64,000 nt of DNA from Candidatus Denitrolinea symbiosum (GCA_017312345.1 BLAA01000001.1:1674001-1738000); one strand, 5' to 3'; shown: positions 8,703 to 17,715, counted from the first letter of the stretch. Notes: generated by a model not told the origin, from the letters alone. Program-made: numbers and translations.

Positions 8703-10283
8703 ATGTTACGCGTTCGATTCACACAGTCCATTCTCCTGGTTGCGCTTGCGGTATTTTTTCCATTGACGGATGCTCTGGCCGCGAACGGAGCGCTGGCGCT
8801 CCCGCCTGCGTCCATCAAGCATCTAAAGGGCGGCGCTCGCGGCAATCTCTCCGCGCTAAAATTGCGCGATCAAAATTTCTATGACGATAATCCTGCCCGG
8901 TACGTTTCGCTCCTGCCTGGGACGGGAAAATACGACGGCTATCGCGAATATCGGATGCCCGTCGCGGCCGCGCCTGCCTCGGTCCGCGCGATGCGGGTCG
9001 AGGTCAACTTCAACGGCCCGTCGCCTGCCAAGCAGGCCTGGTCGTGGTCGCTCTATAATTGGAACGCGTCGCGCTGGGTCAGAATTGGCGACAACGCCGG
9101 GTCCGTGGAATGGGAATGGAAGACTCTCGTCTTCGCCATTTCCAATCCCCGGCGTTTCATCTCGGCAGATGGAAGAATCCGCCTGCGCGTCGTTTCCAGC
9201 AACGCGCATTATGAGGGGCGCATGGATTACGAAGCGGTCCATCTTCTCTACACGCCCGCCGCGCCTCCCGCGCCCGCCAGCGCGTCCATCCCGCTGCCTC
9301 CGGCAGGGCGTCTCTATCATGGCGTCTACCCCGGCGGACGGACCGGCGAGGAGGACGATATCCGCCTCGCCGATTTGACGGCCTACGACGCCGCCGCAGG
9401 CAAGACGGCTGCCTGGGTCTACTTTTCCGACAATTGGTATCACGGACGCGCCTTCCCGACTTCAACCGCGGCGTGGATCCGCAGAGCGGGACGCGTCCCC
9501 TATATCCGCCTCATGCTTCGCTCGGACCCCGATGGCGGCCGCGCCGACCCGGTCTTCACCCTCGCCCGAATCCTGAGCGGCGCGTTCGACAACGACTTGC
9601 ATGGATGGTGCGCGGGCGCGCGCGACTTTCGCACGCGTCTCATCGCCGAATATGGCGTGGAGGTTAACGGCGAGTGGTTCCCGTGGAATGGGAAATGGAA
9701 CGGCGGCGGAATCAGGACCGGCTATGGCGACCCGGCGCAGCCCGACGGCCCCGAACGTTTCCGCGACGCGTACCGTCACATCATCCAAATTTGTCGCGAT
9801 GAGGGCGCGAACAACATCACCTGGGTTTTCCACATTAACGACGGCGACTGGCCGCAGGTAAACTGGAATCGGTTCGAGAATTATTATCCCGGCGACGAAT
9901 ACATAGACTGGCTGGCGGTGAGTTCTTACGGCGCGCAGACCCCGTCTGACGATTACTGGCCTGTCTTTCGCGAAAGCATGGACGCGGTCTATCCGCGCAT
10001 CGCCGCGCTCTCGCCTGCAAAACCGATCATCGTGGCGGAGTTCGGCGTCACGAACGGAAACCCGCTGGGGAGTCAGCCGCAGTGGGCGCGAGCCGCGTTG
10101 ACCGACCTGATCAATCTCCGCTGGCCGCGCGTCGTTGGATTTTCGTGGTGGAACGAGCGGTGGCAGAATGACAATAATCCCGCCCACGATACCGACATGC
10201 GCTTGCAGGCCAATCCCGCGCTGGCGCGGGTGTTCCAATTGCTGGTGAGAGGCAACATCAATGTGCTTGGAACGATCCCCTGA
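8703..10283 (+). CDS. Secreted GH26-like glycoside hydrolase
   Basis: 526 residues from ATG 8703 (GGAGG at 8693-8697, 5-nt spacer). Signal peptide at 1-27 ending LTDALA. Residues 40-190 form a beta-rich domain like a carbohydrate-binding or DUF-type sandwich; residues 200-510 match the beta-mannanase GH26 fold. EVNGEWFPWNG near 320 holds the presumed acid/base glutamate and PIIVAEFGV near 445 the presumed nucleophile; GFSWWNE follows. The likely substrate is a mannan or related beta-glycan, by family only. Followed after 15 bp by the amidohydrolase gene. Confidence 0.82.
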   Translation: MLRVRFTQSILLVALAVFFPLTDALAANGALALPPASIKHLKGGARGNLSALKLRDQNFYDDNPARYVSLLPGTGKYDGYREYRMPVAAAPASVRAMRVEVNFNGPSPAKQAWSWSLYNWNASRWVRIGDNAGSVEWEWKTLVFAISNPRRFISADGRIRLRVVSSNAHYEGRMDYEAVHLLYTPAAPPAPASASIPLPPAGRLYHGVYPGGRTGEEDDIRLADLTAYDAAAGKTAAWVYFSDNWYHGRAFPTSTAAWIRRAGRVPYIRLMLRSDPDGGRADPVFTLARILSGAFDNDLHGWCAGARDFRTRLIAEYGVEVNGEWFPWNGKWNGGGIRTGYGDPAQPDGPERFRDAYRHIIQICRDEGANNITWVFHINDGDWPQVNWNRFENYYPGDEYIDWLAVSSYGAQTPSDDYWPVFRESMDAVYPRIAALSPAKPIIVAEFGVTNGNPLGSQPQWARAALTDLINLRWPRVVGFSWWNERWQNDNNPAHDTDMRLQANPALARVFQLLVRGNINVLGTIP

Positions 10284-10298
10284 TCCCTGGAGGCTCTC

Positions 10299-11414
10299 AT
10301 GGACCTGACCATCTATAACTGTCACATCCACATCTTCACTGCGGAGCATATCCCCGACCGCTTCCTGCCGCTTGGGCTGGCGCGCGCTTTGCGCCGTCGG
10401 TGGCTGCGGGGACCGATCCTGTGGCTATTCGAGAAATTCATCCCGCTGGCGCACAAGGATGTCGTCGCCCGGACGGGACGTTTCCTGGCGCGCGGCGCGT
10501 TCGAGAATCAGAAGAAGTCCTTCGAATATGTGCAGAATCAATATCCAAAAGGGACGCGCTTTGTCGTCCTCCCGATGGACATGGAATTCATGGGGGCGGG
10601 ACGGCCCGAAGTCCCGTACGAAGGGCAGCTGCGGGAGCTCGCGGCGCTGCGCGACGAGTCGAAGGGCGCGGTCATCCCGTTCTGCGCGGTGGACCCGCGC
10701 CGCCCGAATATCGTGGACGATTTCCCGCGCTGGCATCGCGAGTACAAATTTCGGGGCGTGAAGATCTATCCGAACCTGGGCTATTATCCGAACGACCCGG
10801 CGCTGCTGGAGATCTACGCGTATTGCGAAAAGAAAAAACTGCCTGTTACGGCGCATTGTTCGACGGGCGGAATCCGCGCGGCGGGACTGAGCCGCGAGGA
10901 GGCGGCTGAGTTTGCCCATCCCGCCAACTATCAGTCGGTGTTGAAGCAATTCCCCAAACTGCATTTCTGCCTGGCGCACTTCGGCGGCGCGGACGAGTGG
11001 GAGCGTCACCTCACGGGCGAGACGCCGCGCGCGGGCGCGGGAGCCACCTGGCTGACCGTCATCGTGGACATGCTGCGCTCGAAGAAATATCCCAACCTTT
11101 TCACGGACGTTTCGTATACGCTGTTCACCGAGATGCCCTCCTACCGTCCGTTCAATTATTTTGAATTCATGAAAGTCTTGCTGGCTGACCGAAGCGTCCG
11201 CGAGCATACGCTCTTCGGCACCGATTACTACATGGTGGAGCGCGAGAAAGTCAGCGAGAAGGAGGTCTCGGTGGCGCTGCGCAGTCACCTCGGCGAGGAG
11301 ATTTACTTCCAGCTCGCGCACTATAACCCGAAGAAATTTTTGTACGAGCGCGCGCCCAGGAGACGGAAGCCCGCGGCGGGGAAGCCGCGCGGTCTGCTGA
11401 CGCCCCTCCCGTAA
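10299..11414 (+). CDS. Amidohydrolase-family (Amidohydro_2) metal-dependent hydrolase
   Basis: 371 residues from ATG 10299 (CTGGAGG upstream). TIM-barrel metal hydrolase signatures are in order: CHIHIF (residues 8-13) for the first two metal ligands, GVKIYPNLGYYP near 155, TAHCSTGG near 185 for the next histidine, LAHFGG near 222, and LFGTDYYM near 308 for the last acidic ligand. The C-terminus ends with a basic low-complexity tail. Substrate unknown; members act as decarboxylases or hydrolases on ring or carboxyl compounds. Likely in an operon with the GH26-like gene. Confidence 0.82.
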   Translation: MDLTIYNCHIHIFTAEHIPDRFLPLGLARALRRRWLRGPILWLFEKFIPLAHKDVVARTGRFLARGAFENQKKSFEYVQNQYPKGTRFVVLPMDMEFMGAGRPEVPYEGQLRELAALRDESKGAVIPFCAVDPRRPNIVDDFPRWHREYKFRGVKIYPNLGYYPNDPALLEIYAYCEKKKLPVTAHCSTGGIRAAGLSREEAAEFAHPANYQSVLKQFPKLHFCLAHFGGADEWERHLTGETPRAGAGATWLTVIVDMLRSKKYPNLFTDVSYTLFTEMPSYRPFNYFEFMKVLLADRSVREHTLFGTDYYMVEREKVSEKEVSVALRSHLGEEIYFQLAHYNPKKFLYERAPRRRKPAAGKPRGLLTPLP

Positions 11415-11455
11415 CTGCGGCGCGCGTCCGTTTTTCGAGGGACGCTTCAGGCGGG

Positions 11456-11461
11456 TATAAT
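11456..11461 (+). promoter_or_regulatory. -10 box for a leaderless udk transcript
   Basis: TATAAT ends 6 nt before the udk ATG (11468), so the expected transcription start falls on or beside the start codon. No Shine-Dalgarno is present. The -35 region is weak. Confidence 0.6.
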
Positions 11462-11467
11462 CGGGCT

Positions 11468-12085
11468 ATGACCATCCCTCTCGTCATTGGCATCGCGGGC
11501 GGATCGGGGTCGGGCAAGACGACCGTCGCGCAGGAAATCCTCCAGCGCGTCGGCCCGGACCGAATCGCCTTCCTCCAGCACGACGCGTATTACAAAGACC
11601 TGAGCGGACTCCCGCCAGCCCAGCGCGCCGAGGTCAACTTCGACCATCCCAACTCGCTGGAGACCGAATTGCTCATCCGACACATCGAGCAATTGAAAAG
11701 CGGACAGCCCGTCGAAATTCCCATCTATGACTTTGCTCATCACAGCCGCACCGCGCAGACGTATCCCGTCCAACCGCGCGGCGTGATCCTCGTGGAGGGG
11801 ATTCTGCTCTTCGTCGAACCCGCCCTGCGCGGCCTGTGCGACGTGAAAATTTTCGTGGACACCGACGCGGACATCCGCCTCATCCGCCGCATCCAACGCG
11901 ACATCGCCGAGCGTGGGCGGACGGTGGAGATGGTGGTGAAGCAGTACCTCACCACCGTCCGCCCGATGCATTTGGAGTTCGTGGAGCAGTCCAAGCGCTA
12001 CGCGGACGTGATCATTCCCGAAGGCGGGATGAACGTCGCCGCGCTGGATATGGTGGTGGCGCGCATCGAGGCGCTGTTAAAGTGA
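11468..12085 (+). CDS. udk: Uridine kinase
   Basis: Phosphorylates uridine and cytidine to UMP and CMP in pyrimidine salvage (cytoplasm). 205 residues, the usual length. P-loop GGSGSGKTT at residues 10-18, DAYYKD near 39-44, NFDHPNSLE near 57-65 for nucleoside binding, PIYDFAHHSR near 86, and VEGILLF near 103. The start has no ribosome-binding site but a -10 box 6 nt away, which points to leaderless translation. The next gene is a cyclophilin 104 bp downstream with its own Shine-Dalgarno. Confidence 0.96.
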   Translation: MTIPLVIGIAGGSGSGKTTVAQEILQRVGPDRIAFLQHDAYYKDLSGLPPAQRAEVNFDHPNSLETELLIRHIEQLKSGQPVEIPIYDFAHHSRTAQTYPVQPRGVILVEGILLFVEPALRGLCDVKIFVDTDADIRLIRRIQRDIAERGRTVEMVVKQYLTTVRPMHLEFVEQSKRYADVIIPEGGMNVAALDMVVARIEALLK

Positions 12086-12189
12086 AGCGCAATTAACCGC
12101 CAGGCACGCGAAGAACGCAAAGATTTTAAAGGTTTTCTTAGCGGACTTTGCGGTAAAAAATCGAAACTGAAAATTCAAAGGAGAACAAA

Positions 12190-12699
12190 ATGGCAAAGCA
12201 ATGGAATACCCCGCCCGCGATGGAGATTGACCCGAAGAAGAAGTACACCGCGAAAATGAAGACCGACGTCGGCACGATGGTCATCGAACTGTTCGCGGAC
12301 AAGGCGCCGAAGACGGTGAACAACTTCGTCTTCCTCGCCCGCCAGGGATTTTACGACGGCGTCATCTTCCACCGCGTCATTGACAATTTCATGGCGCAGG
12401 GCGGCGACCCGACGGGGACCGGCATGGGCGGACCGGGCTATAAATTCGCGGATGAGTTCCATCCCTCGCTGCGGCACAGCAAACGCGGCATCCTTTCGAT
12501 GGCGAACGCGGGCCCCGGCACCAACGGTTCGCAGTTCTTCATCACCCACGTCCCCACGCCGCACCTCGACGATCGTCACACCGTCTTCGGGCAGGTGATC
12601 GAGGGCGAGGACGTGCTGATGTCCATTCCCGCCCGCGATCCGCGCAACGTCAACGCGCCGGCGGTGAAGATTCAGGGGATCGAGATCGTGGAGGAGTAG
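12190..12699 (+). CDS. Peptidyl-prolyl cis-trans isomerase, cyclophilin type
   Basis: Cytoplasmic protein-folding catalyst: 169 residues, no signal peptide. Cyclophilin core with [17 protein letters not shown] (catalytic arginine in FHRVI, near residue 60), [12 protein letters not shown] near 107 and HTVFGQV near 131. AAAGGAG lies 6 nt before ATG 12190. Upstream is a short repeat-rich spacer (12086-12180) with CGCGAAGAACGCAAAG-like text of a type common between genes in this window. Confidence 0.95.
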   Translation: MAKQWNTPPAMEIDPKKKYTAKMKTDVGTMVIELFADKAPKTVNNFVFLARQGFYDGVIFHRVIDNFMAQGGDPTGTGMGGPGYKFADEFHPSLRHSKRGILSMANAGPGTNGSQFFITHVPTPHLDDRHTVFGQVIEGEDVLMSIPARDPRNVNAPAVKIQGIEIVEE

Positions 12700-12801
12700 A
12701 GGGCGGAGAGCAGAAGGCAGAGAGCAGAGAGCGGAAGGCAGAAGGCAGAAGGCAGAAGGCAGAAGGCAGAAGGCGGAAGGCGGAAGGCGGAAGGCAGAGA
12801 G
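12700..12801 (+). repeat. Short purine-rich tandem repeat (GGCAGAA/GGCGGAA)
   Basis: About fourteen 7-bp units of the form (A)GGCAGAA, AGAGCAG or GGCGGAA fill the spacer between the cyclophilin and DedA-like genes, ending just before ATG 12802. Related AGAGAACGGAG-type text lies at 20112-20180. Confidence 0.85.
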
Positions 12802-13395
12802 ATGATTAAGGAGGAGCGCGCCGCGAAGGAGAATGTGACGGGACGCGCGCCGTCCCGTTTGGGGAGGGCGCGCGTAGCGCTTCTGCGAGCGCTGGCGGTG
12901 GCCGCGGTGGCGGGGATCAGCGTCTTCGTCTTTTCGATCCGCGAACATGCGGATAAATTCGCGGCCTATGGCTACCCGGGCATTTTTCTCATCGCGCTGC
13001 TGGCAAACGCGACCGTCTTCCTCCCCGCGCCGGGGATCGCGGTGGTGTTCGCGATGGGGGGCGTCTTCCATCCGCTGGGCGTGGCGCTGGCGGCCGGCGC
13101 GGGCGGCGCGCTCGGCGAGTTGAGCGGATACCTGGCGGGCTTTGGCGGAGGCGTCGTCGTGGAGAACACGGCCGCGTACGCGCGCGTCCAGCCCTGGGTC
13201 CAGAAGTGGGGCGGATGGGCGGTGCTGCTGCTCGCCGCGCTCCCAAATCCGTTCTTCGACCTGGCGGGTATCGCGGCCGGCGTGTCGCGAATGCCCGTCT
13301 GGAAATTCCTGCTTTTTTGCTGGGTCGGGCAGACGGTCAAGATGGCCGCGTTCGCCTACGCGGGGAACGCCTCGCTGAATTGGTTTTTTGGATGA
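12802..13395 (+). CDS. DedA/VTT-domain membrane protein
   Basis: 197 residues with about five membrane helices. The VTT (SNARE-associated) domain covers roughly 60-185: GAGGALGELSGYLAG (near 92-106) and LLAALPNPFFDLAGIAAG (near 145-162, the proline/aspartate re-entrant motif), then MPVWKFLLFCWVGQTVK. Relatives are flippases or transporters linked to lipid carriers and membrane homeostasis; the substrate is not known here. The basic N-terminal 25 residues are variable and may be partly repeat-derived; ATG 12802 abuts the tandem repeat and has AAGGAGG overlapping the first codons, so a later start cannot be excluded. Confidence 0.82.
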   Translation: MIKEERAAKENVTGRAPSRLGRARVALLRALAVAAVAGISVFVFSIREHADKFAAYGYPGIFLIALLANATVFLPAPGIAVVFAMGGVFHPLGVALAAGAGGALGELSGYLAGFGGGVVVENTAAYARVQPWVQKWGGWAVLLLAALPNPFFDLAGIAAGVSRMPVWKFLLFCWVGQTVKMAAFAYAGNASLNWFFG

Positions 13396-13412
13396 CGCGC
13401 CGACGCGACGAT

Positions 13413-13535
13413 ATGAGCGATTACGCAAAGATCGATTCGTATCTCGAAGCCAACCTGGATAAGAGTCTGGCGGAACTCGCGAGGCTGGTCGCCCAGCCTT
13501 CGACTTCCGCGCCGCTCATGGCTGGCTGGTGGTGA
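13413..13535 (+). pseudogene. N-terminal fragment of an M20-family peptidase
   Basis: ATG 13413 begins a 40-residue reading frame (SDYAKIDSYLEANLDKSLAE, then LARLVAQPSTSA) typical of the N-terminus of M20/ArgE/DapE-like dipeptidases. After PSTSA homology stops, and a TGA follows 7 codons later. A complete M20 enzyme has about 450 residues, so this is a relic left by deletion. The following 280 bp, to lspA, contain no gene. Confidence 0.6.
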
Positions 13536-13818
13536 AGATTGGTACGCTGAGATGCGATCCGTTGTTCGGAAGAAGACGGCGTCTTTTTGGGGATAGGGAT
13601 AAATCGCAAGATTCAACCGCCTATCTTTTGATACGCCATTTCGATGAACGGCTTTGCTATTTCGAAATCCGCCATATTTTTTACGGATATTTCAAAATCT
13701 CCGCAAATTCAAACGCAAAAAGTGTAGCATAAAATACGGGAAAAATACAGACGAGATCGAAGGCTTTTTGAATGTTATACTATCCGCCCGACACAAAACC
13801 GCTTCCCCAAGAGTCCCT
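13536..13818. other. Low-GC spacer upstream of lspA with an extended -10 promoter element
   Basis: AT-rich stretch without a convincing gene. Near its end TGT-TATACT (13773-13781) fits an extended -10 element (TGn plus TATACT); a start of transcription near 13788 would leave a leader of about 30 nt before lspA. The rest may be the decayed remainder of the M20 gene. Confidence 0.5.
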
Positions 13819-14358
13819 TTGAAACGAAACTTCCTCTCCTACCTTCCTTTAATGCTTTTCGCCAGTCTCATCGTCGCCCTCGACCAGTGGACGAAATGGC
13901 TGGTGCGGACGAACATTCCCTTCGGCGGTTCCTGGCTGCCCGACGGCCTCGGCTGGTTGATGCCCTACGCGCGCATCGTCCATTGGTACAACACGGGCGC
14001 GGCCTTCGGCATGTTCCAGAACGGCAACGCCGCGTTCACGGCGCTTGCGATCATCGTCATCATCGTCATTCTTTACTATTACCCGTTGGTGGAGAAAAGC
14101 GAATGGTACCTGCGCCTCGCGCTGGCGATGCAGCTGGCGGGCGCGGCGGGCAACCTCGTGGACCGGCTGACGATTGGCAAAGTCACCGACTTCATCTCGG
14201 TGGGCGCCTTCCCCGTCTTCAACGTCGCCGATTCGAGCATCACGGTGGGAGTGATCGTCCTGCTGCTCGGCGTCTGGCTCAAAGAACGCGCGGAAAAGCG
14301 CAGTGAACAGTTATCAGTGAGCAGTGACCAGCCGCCATCAGGCGACAAGGTTAATTAA
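13819..14358 (+). CDS. lspA: Lipoprotein signal peptidase (signal peptidase II)
   Basis: Aspartic protease in the cytoplasmic membrane that removes signal peptides from lipid-modified prolipoproteins. Four helices and the family motifs are visible: IVALDQWTKWLV, NTGAAFGMF, GAAGNLVDRL (first catalytic Asp) and FPVFNVADSSIT (second catalytic Asp). The start is uncertain: TTG 13819 gives 179 residues with a complete first helix (MKRNFLSYLPL), ATG 13852 would begin inside it. The C-terminal tail after LKERAEKR (SEQLSVSSDQPPSGDKVN) is encoded by a CAGTGAACAGT-type intergenic repeat that has run into the gene. rluD follows after 40 bp. Confidence 0.92.
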   Translation: MKRNFLSYLPLMLFASLIVALDQWTKWLVRTNIPFGGSWLPDGLGWLMPYARIVHWYNTGAAFGMFQNGNAAFTALAIIVIIVILYYYPLVEKSEWYLRLALAMQLAGAAGNLVDRLTIGKVTDFISVGAFPVFNVADSSITVGVIVLLLGVWLKERAEKRSEQLSVSSDQPPSGDKVN

Positions 14359-14398
14359 CAGGCTTGGTTTCATAATTCATCTTTCATCCTTTCTCCCC

Positions 14399-15328
14399 AT
14401 GACCGATCGCATCGAATCCTTCACCTACGCGGGAGAGACTCCCGAACGGCTGGACAAGTTCCTCGTCCGCTGCCTGCCCGAATTTTCGCGGGCGCGCCTG
14501 CAGGGACTCGTCAGCGACGGATTCGTTTCGGTGAACGGCGTCCCCGCCCGAAAGTCGGGACAGACGCTCGAGCCGGGCGCGGGCGTCGAGGTGCGCGTCC
14601 CGCCTCCCGTCCCAAGCGGAATCGTCGGCGAAGACATCCCGCTCGACATCGTCTTCGAAAACGCCGACCTGCTCGCGGTGGACAAACCCGCGGGGATGGT
14701 CGTCCACCCCGCCGCGGGCCACGCCTCGGGGACTCTCGTCCATGCTGCGCTGGGCTACGATCCCGACATCGAGGGGATCGGCGGCGAGGAACGCCCGGGC
14801 GTCGTCCACCGCCTCGACAAGGAGACTTCGGGGCTGATCCTGCTGGCGAAGAACGAGCGCGCCCATCGCTGGCTCCAGGACCAATTCCGACTCCGCAAAG
14901 TGGACAAGACCTACCTCGCCCTCGTGGACGGCGCGCCGCCCACTCCCTCCGGCCGCGTGGAGGCCGCCATCGGCCGCGACCCGAACCGACGCAAACAAAT
15001 GGCCGTCGTGTCCGCGGGCCGGGGACGCGAGGCCGTCAGCGAGTATCGGACGCTCGAATCGTTCGCGCGTCACACCCTGCTGGAGTTTCATCCGCTCACG
15101 GGACGCACGCACCAGATCCGCCTGCATTGCGCGTTTCTCGGATGTCCGATCGTGGGCGATAAAGTGTATGGCAGAAGGAATCCCACGCTCGAAATTGACC
15201 GTCATTTTTTGCACGCCGCGAAGTTGAAGATCGTCCTGCCGAATGAAAAGGAGCCGCGTCTTTTTGAAGCGCGGCTGCCTGTGGAATTGGAGAAGGTTTT
15301 GGATGGGTTGAGAGCGGGGGAGAGATGA
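14399..15328 (+). CDS. rluD: 23S rRNA pseudouridine synthase, RluA/RluD family
   Basis: Converts uridines in 23S rRNA (positions 1911/1915/1917 in the RluD family) to pseudouridine. 309 residues from ATG 14399. N-terminal S4 RNA-binding domain (residues 13-75: ERLDKFLVRCLPEFSRARLQ), then the synthase domain with GVVHRLDKETSGLILLAK (near 136-153), where the aspartate is catalytic, and HPLTGRTHQIRLH near 232. Downstream of lspA, the usual neighbour in many bacteria. The spacer before it carries the AATTCATCTTTCATCC-type repeat. Confidence 0.93.
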   Translation: MTDRIESFTYAGETPERLDKFLVRCLPEFSRARLQGLVSDGFVSVNGVPARKSGQTLEPGAGVEVRVPPPVPSGIVGEDIPLDIVFENADLLAVDKPAGMVVHPAAGHASGTLVHAALGYDPDIEGIGGEERPGVVHRLDKETSGLILLAKNERAHRWLQDQFRLRKVDKTYLALVDGAPPTPSGRVEAAIGRDPNRRKQMAVVSAGRGREAVSEYRTLESFARHTLLEFHPLTGRTHQIRLHCAFLGCPIVGDKVYGRRNPTLEIDRHFLHAAKLKIVLPNEKEPRLFEARLPVELEKVLDGLRAGER

Positions 15329-15377
15329 GCGTTTCTTTGAGTCCTCACCGTCTGTAGATAATGTCAATTTGAGCAGG

Positions 15378-16043
15378 CTACGGGATCGGTTGTACGACGC
15401 CCAGCAGCGCGGGCGCGGGCTTGAACAAGCCTATATCCGTACAGGCTTGTCCTCCCGTGGATGCGGCGACGCCCTGGTCGGATGTGACTTGAACCTGCAC
15501 GATGGTATCCGCGCGGAAGGTGGTGTCTATCGTCAACTTCAACGTCACCTGAAAACCCGCCGGCAGGGACGCGGCGCAGACCGTCTTGTCGGGGTGGACG
15601 CGGCCCTCGTCCGCGGCGGAGAGGGTCGCGCAGACCGAGGTCAGGTCGGGGCCCGAGGCGTTGGCGAGGACGACGTAGGCGTTGGTCACTTCGCCCATCC
15701 CGTGCGCGAGGTCCAGGCTGGTGTCGCATCCGAGCAGGTGGATGGTCAGCGGCGCGGACGCGGGAGACGGAGTCCAGGTTGACGTCCAGGCGGGCGCGGG
15801 CGTTTCGGTGAGCGTGGACGCGGGCGCGGAAGTCAAAGTCAGGCTGGGCGTCTGGCTGGCCGCGGCGGGCGTCGGCGTGACCGAGCCGGTCGGATAGATC
15901 AGGAGGGGCGTGGGGGAGAAGATGCGGGGCAGGCGCGACGGGGTGACGAGGCGGGGGTCGGGCGCCACGGTGACGGTCCCGTTATCGTCGCAGGCCGAAA
16001 GAACGCAGGCGAGCGCGGCGAGGAGAAGCGAGAGGCGTTTCAT
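15378..16043 (-). CDS. Secreted lipoprotein of unknown function
   Basis: 221 residues from ATG 16043 (AAAGGAG upstream). A type II signal peptide with lipobox LSAC (Cys near residue 18), a long Pro/Thr/Ser linker (about 30-100) and a C-terminal domain of about 120 residues with four cysteines that may pair (LLGCDTS, VCATLS, VCAASL, GQACTD). No family recognised. Transcribed convergently with rluD and divergently from the GGDEF-like gene. It would be a client of LspA, encoded 1.5 kb away. Confidence 0.75.
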   Translation of the reverse strand: MKRLSLLLAALACVLSACDDNGTVTVAPDPRLVTPSRLPRIFSPTPLLIYPTGSVTPTPAAASQTPSLTLTSAPASTLTETPAPAWTSTWTPSPASAPLTIHLLGCDTSLDLAHGMGEVTNAYVVLANASGPDLTSVCATLSAADEGRVHPDKTVCAASLPAGFQVTLKLTIDTTFRADTIVQVQVTSDQGVAASTGGQACTDIGLFKPAPALLGVVQPIP

Positions 16044-16122
16044 GGTCTATCTCCTTTCGGGATGGCGGCTGGCGCGGTTATTATGACACGAAATTGCCCC
16101 CGAGCGCGCGCTTTGCATACGT

Positions 16123-16128
16123 TATAAT
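16123..16128 (+). promoter_or_regulatory. -10 box for a leaderless transcript
   Basis: TATAAT ends 6 nt before ATG 16135, the same geometry as udk (11456) and mntA (54001). No Shine-Dalgarno. Confidence 0.6.
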
Positions 16129-16134
16129 GCGCCC

Positions 16135-17031
16135 ATGTCCAATCTTAGAAATTCCATTTTTCTGTTTTTTGCGTATGTAATTATCGTGCTGGGACTGGCG
16201 CAGGTGACGTACATCGAAGAAAATGTGCTGAATTTCACGCCGACATTTTTCGTGTTGTTCGCCCTGGCGGCTTTATTCGGGCTGTTCGTTCCGCTCGTCA
16301 CGAATTTTTCCATCTATGCCTATTTGTTGTTCTGGTCCGCTATTTATGTGTTGACGTGGTTTTTCTATTGGAGGATTTATCATCCTTCTCTGGATATCCA
16401 GATTCTGGGTATCCAGTTTATTTTGGTGGCGATTTCCGCCGGGCTGGCCTTTGACCTCGGTCGTCATTTGCGGACGATGGGCGAACTGTTCGAGGAGCTG
16501 GCGGCCACCACATACCCGAATCGCACTTTGGAATTTTCGCAGGCCCAGGACCGCGTCAGCGCGGAGTTGACCCGTTCACGCCGTTATCACCACTCGCTTT
16601 CGGTCTTGATCGTGGAACTGGTCAAAGGCAGGTCCGACCTGGTTACGAAACAACTGGACGGTTTACAACGTGACCTGCTGCGCCGCTTCGCCATCGCGCG
16701 CATCGGACAGATCGTGAGCGAGCGCGCCCGCGAAACCGACCTGATCCTGCGCGACCGAAACGGCCGCTTTGTGTTGCTCTGCCCGGAGACGACTGTGGAA
16801 AACTCCGCCATATTTGGGGAGAGGATCCGCCGCGCCGTTTTGGAACACACGGGCGCGGACGTGATCTGGGGGTCGGCCTCCTTCCCCGACGAAGCCTTGA
16901 CCTTCGACGAACTGATCGAACGCGCCGAGCAGCGGCTGTCTCAGCCGGCGCCGGCGTTGGAGTCTCGGGAGGCGCTCCCGGCTGACGTCGAAGACCGAAC
17001 CGCCGCCAGCCCGTTGACGGATTCCCAGTGA
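16135..17031 (+). CDS. Membrane protein with degenerate GGDEF-like domain
   Basis: 298 residues. Four hydrophobic segments fill residues 8-110, followed by a cytoplasmic domain (about 125-270) with the nucleotide-cyclase fold: SRRYHHSLSVLIVEL for the first strand, then ETDLILRDRNGRFVLLCPET where the GGDEF loop should be. The loop reads RNGRF, so it lacks the catalytic Gly-Gly-Asp/Glu signature and is probably inactive as a diguanylate cyclase; it may bind nucleotide or act as a scaffold. It lies 21 bp before a sugar-1-phosphate transferase gene, which suggests a role in control of surface polysaccharide. Confidence 0.78.
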   Translation: MSNLRNSIFLFFAYVIIVLGLAQVTYIEENVLNFTPTFFVLFALAALFGLFVPLVTNFSIYAYLLFWSAIYVLTWFFYWRIYHPSLDIQILGIQFILVAISAGLAFDLGRHLRTMGELFEELAATTYPNRTLEFSQAQDRVSAELTRSRRYHHSLSVLIVELVKGRSDLVTKQLDGLQRDLLRRFAIARIGQIVSERARETDLILRDRNGRFVLLCPETTVENSAIFGERIRRAVLEHTGADVIWGSASFPDEALTFDELIERAEQRLSQPAPALESREALPADVEDRTAASPLTDSQ

Positions 17032-17052
17032 AAGCTACCCGCCTGTCGGACC

Positions 17053-17715
17053 ATGAAACTTGACTACGCTTGGATCAGAAAATTTGACCCAAAACGCCGG
17101 GTGTTGACCGGGCGGGCGTATTATGTCTCCAAGCGGTTTCTCGATCTGTTGATCGTGATCCTGTCCATGCCGTTTTGGCTGCCGCTGATCGCCGTCATCG
17201 CGCTGCTGATCAAGATCACCTCCCCGGGCGCGCCGGCCATTTTCGTCCAATATCGGACCGGCCGCAGCGGGCGGCGCTTTCCGATGTACAAGTTCCGCTC
17301 CATGGTGCCGAACGCCGAGGAACTCAAGGCGAAATACGCCCACCTGAACGAATTGAAGTGGCCTGATTTCAAGATCACCAACGATCCCCGCATCACCCCG
17401 CTGGGGAAGTTCCTGCGTAAGAGCAGCCTCGACGAGATTCCGCAACTCTTCAACGTGCTGCGCGGGGAGATGAGCCTGGTGGGGCCGCGTCCCACCTCCT
17501 TCGGCGCGGACACCTACCAGCTTTGGCACACCGAGCGTTTAGATGTGCTGCCCGGCCTGACCGGTCTCTGGCAGATTGTCGGACGGGCCTCCATGGAATT
17601 CGACGACCGTCTCCGCCTCGACATCGCCTACATCGAGCGGCGAAGCCTCTGGTTCGACCTGAACATCCTCTTTTGGACAGTCTTTGCCGTCCTCCAGCAG
17701 CGCGGCGCCCACTAG
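17053..17715 (+). CDS. Undecaprenyl-phosphate sugar-1-phosphate transferase (bacterial sugar transferase family)
   Basis: Initiates polysaccharide synthesis by moving a sugar phosphate from a UDP-sugar to undecaprenyl phosphate in the membrane. 220 residues: a re-entrant membrane helix (26-52, FLDLLIVILSMPFWLPLIAV region) and the catalytic core with MYKFRSM near 80, SLDEIPQLFNVLRGEMSLVGPRP (near 125-147, including the catalytic Asp-Glu) and GLTGLWQIVGR near 167. This is the short, catalytic-domain-only form (PglC-like), without the extra helices of WcaJ. Sugar not determinable. Confidence 0.92.
   Translation: MKLDYAWIRKFDPKRRVLTGRAYYVSKRFLDLLIVILSMPFWLPLIAVIALLIKITSPGAPAIFVQYRTGRSGRRFPMYKFRSMVPNAEELKAKYAHLNELKWPDFKITNDPRITPLGKFLRKSSLDEIPQLFNVLRGEMSLVGPRPTSFGADTYQLWHTERLDVLPGLTGLWQIVGRASMEFDDRLRLDIAYIERRSLWFDLNILFWTVFAVLQQRGAH

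Noticed and set aside
12700..12801. CRISPR or coding region
   Set aside because: Simple 7-bp tandem purine-rich repeat with no spacers and no conserved frame.
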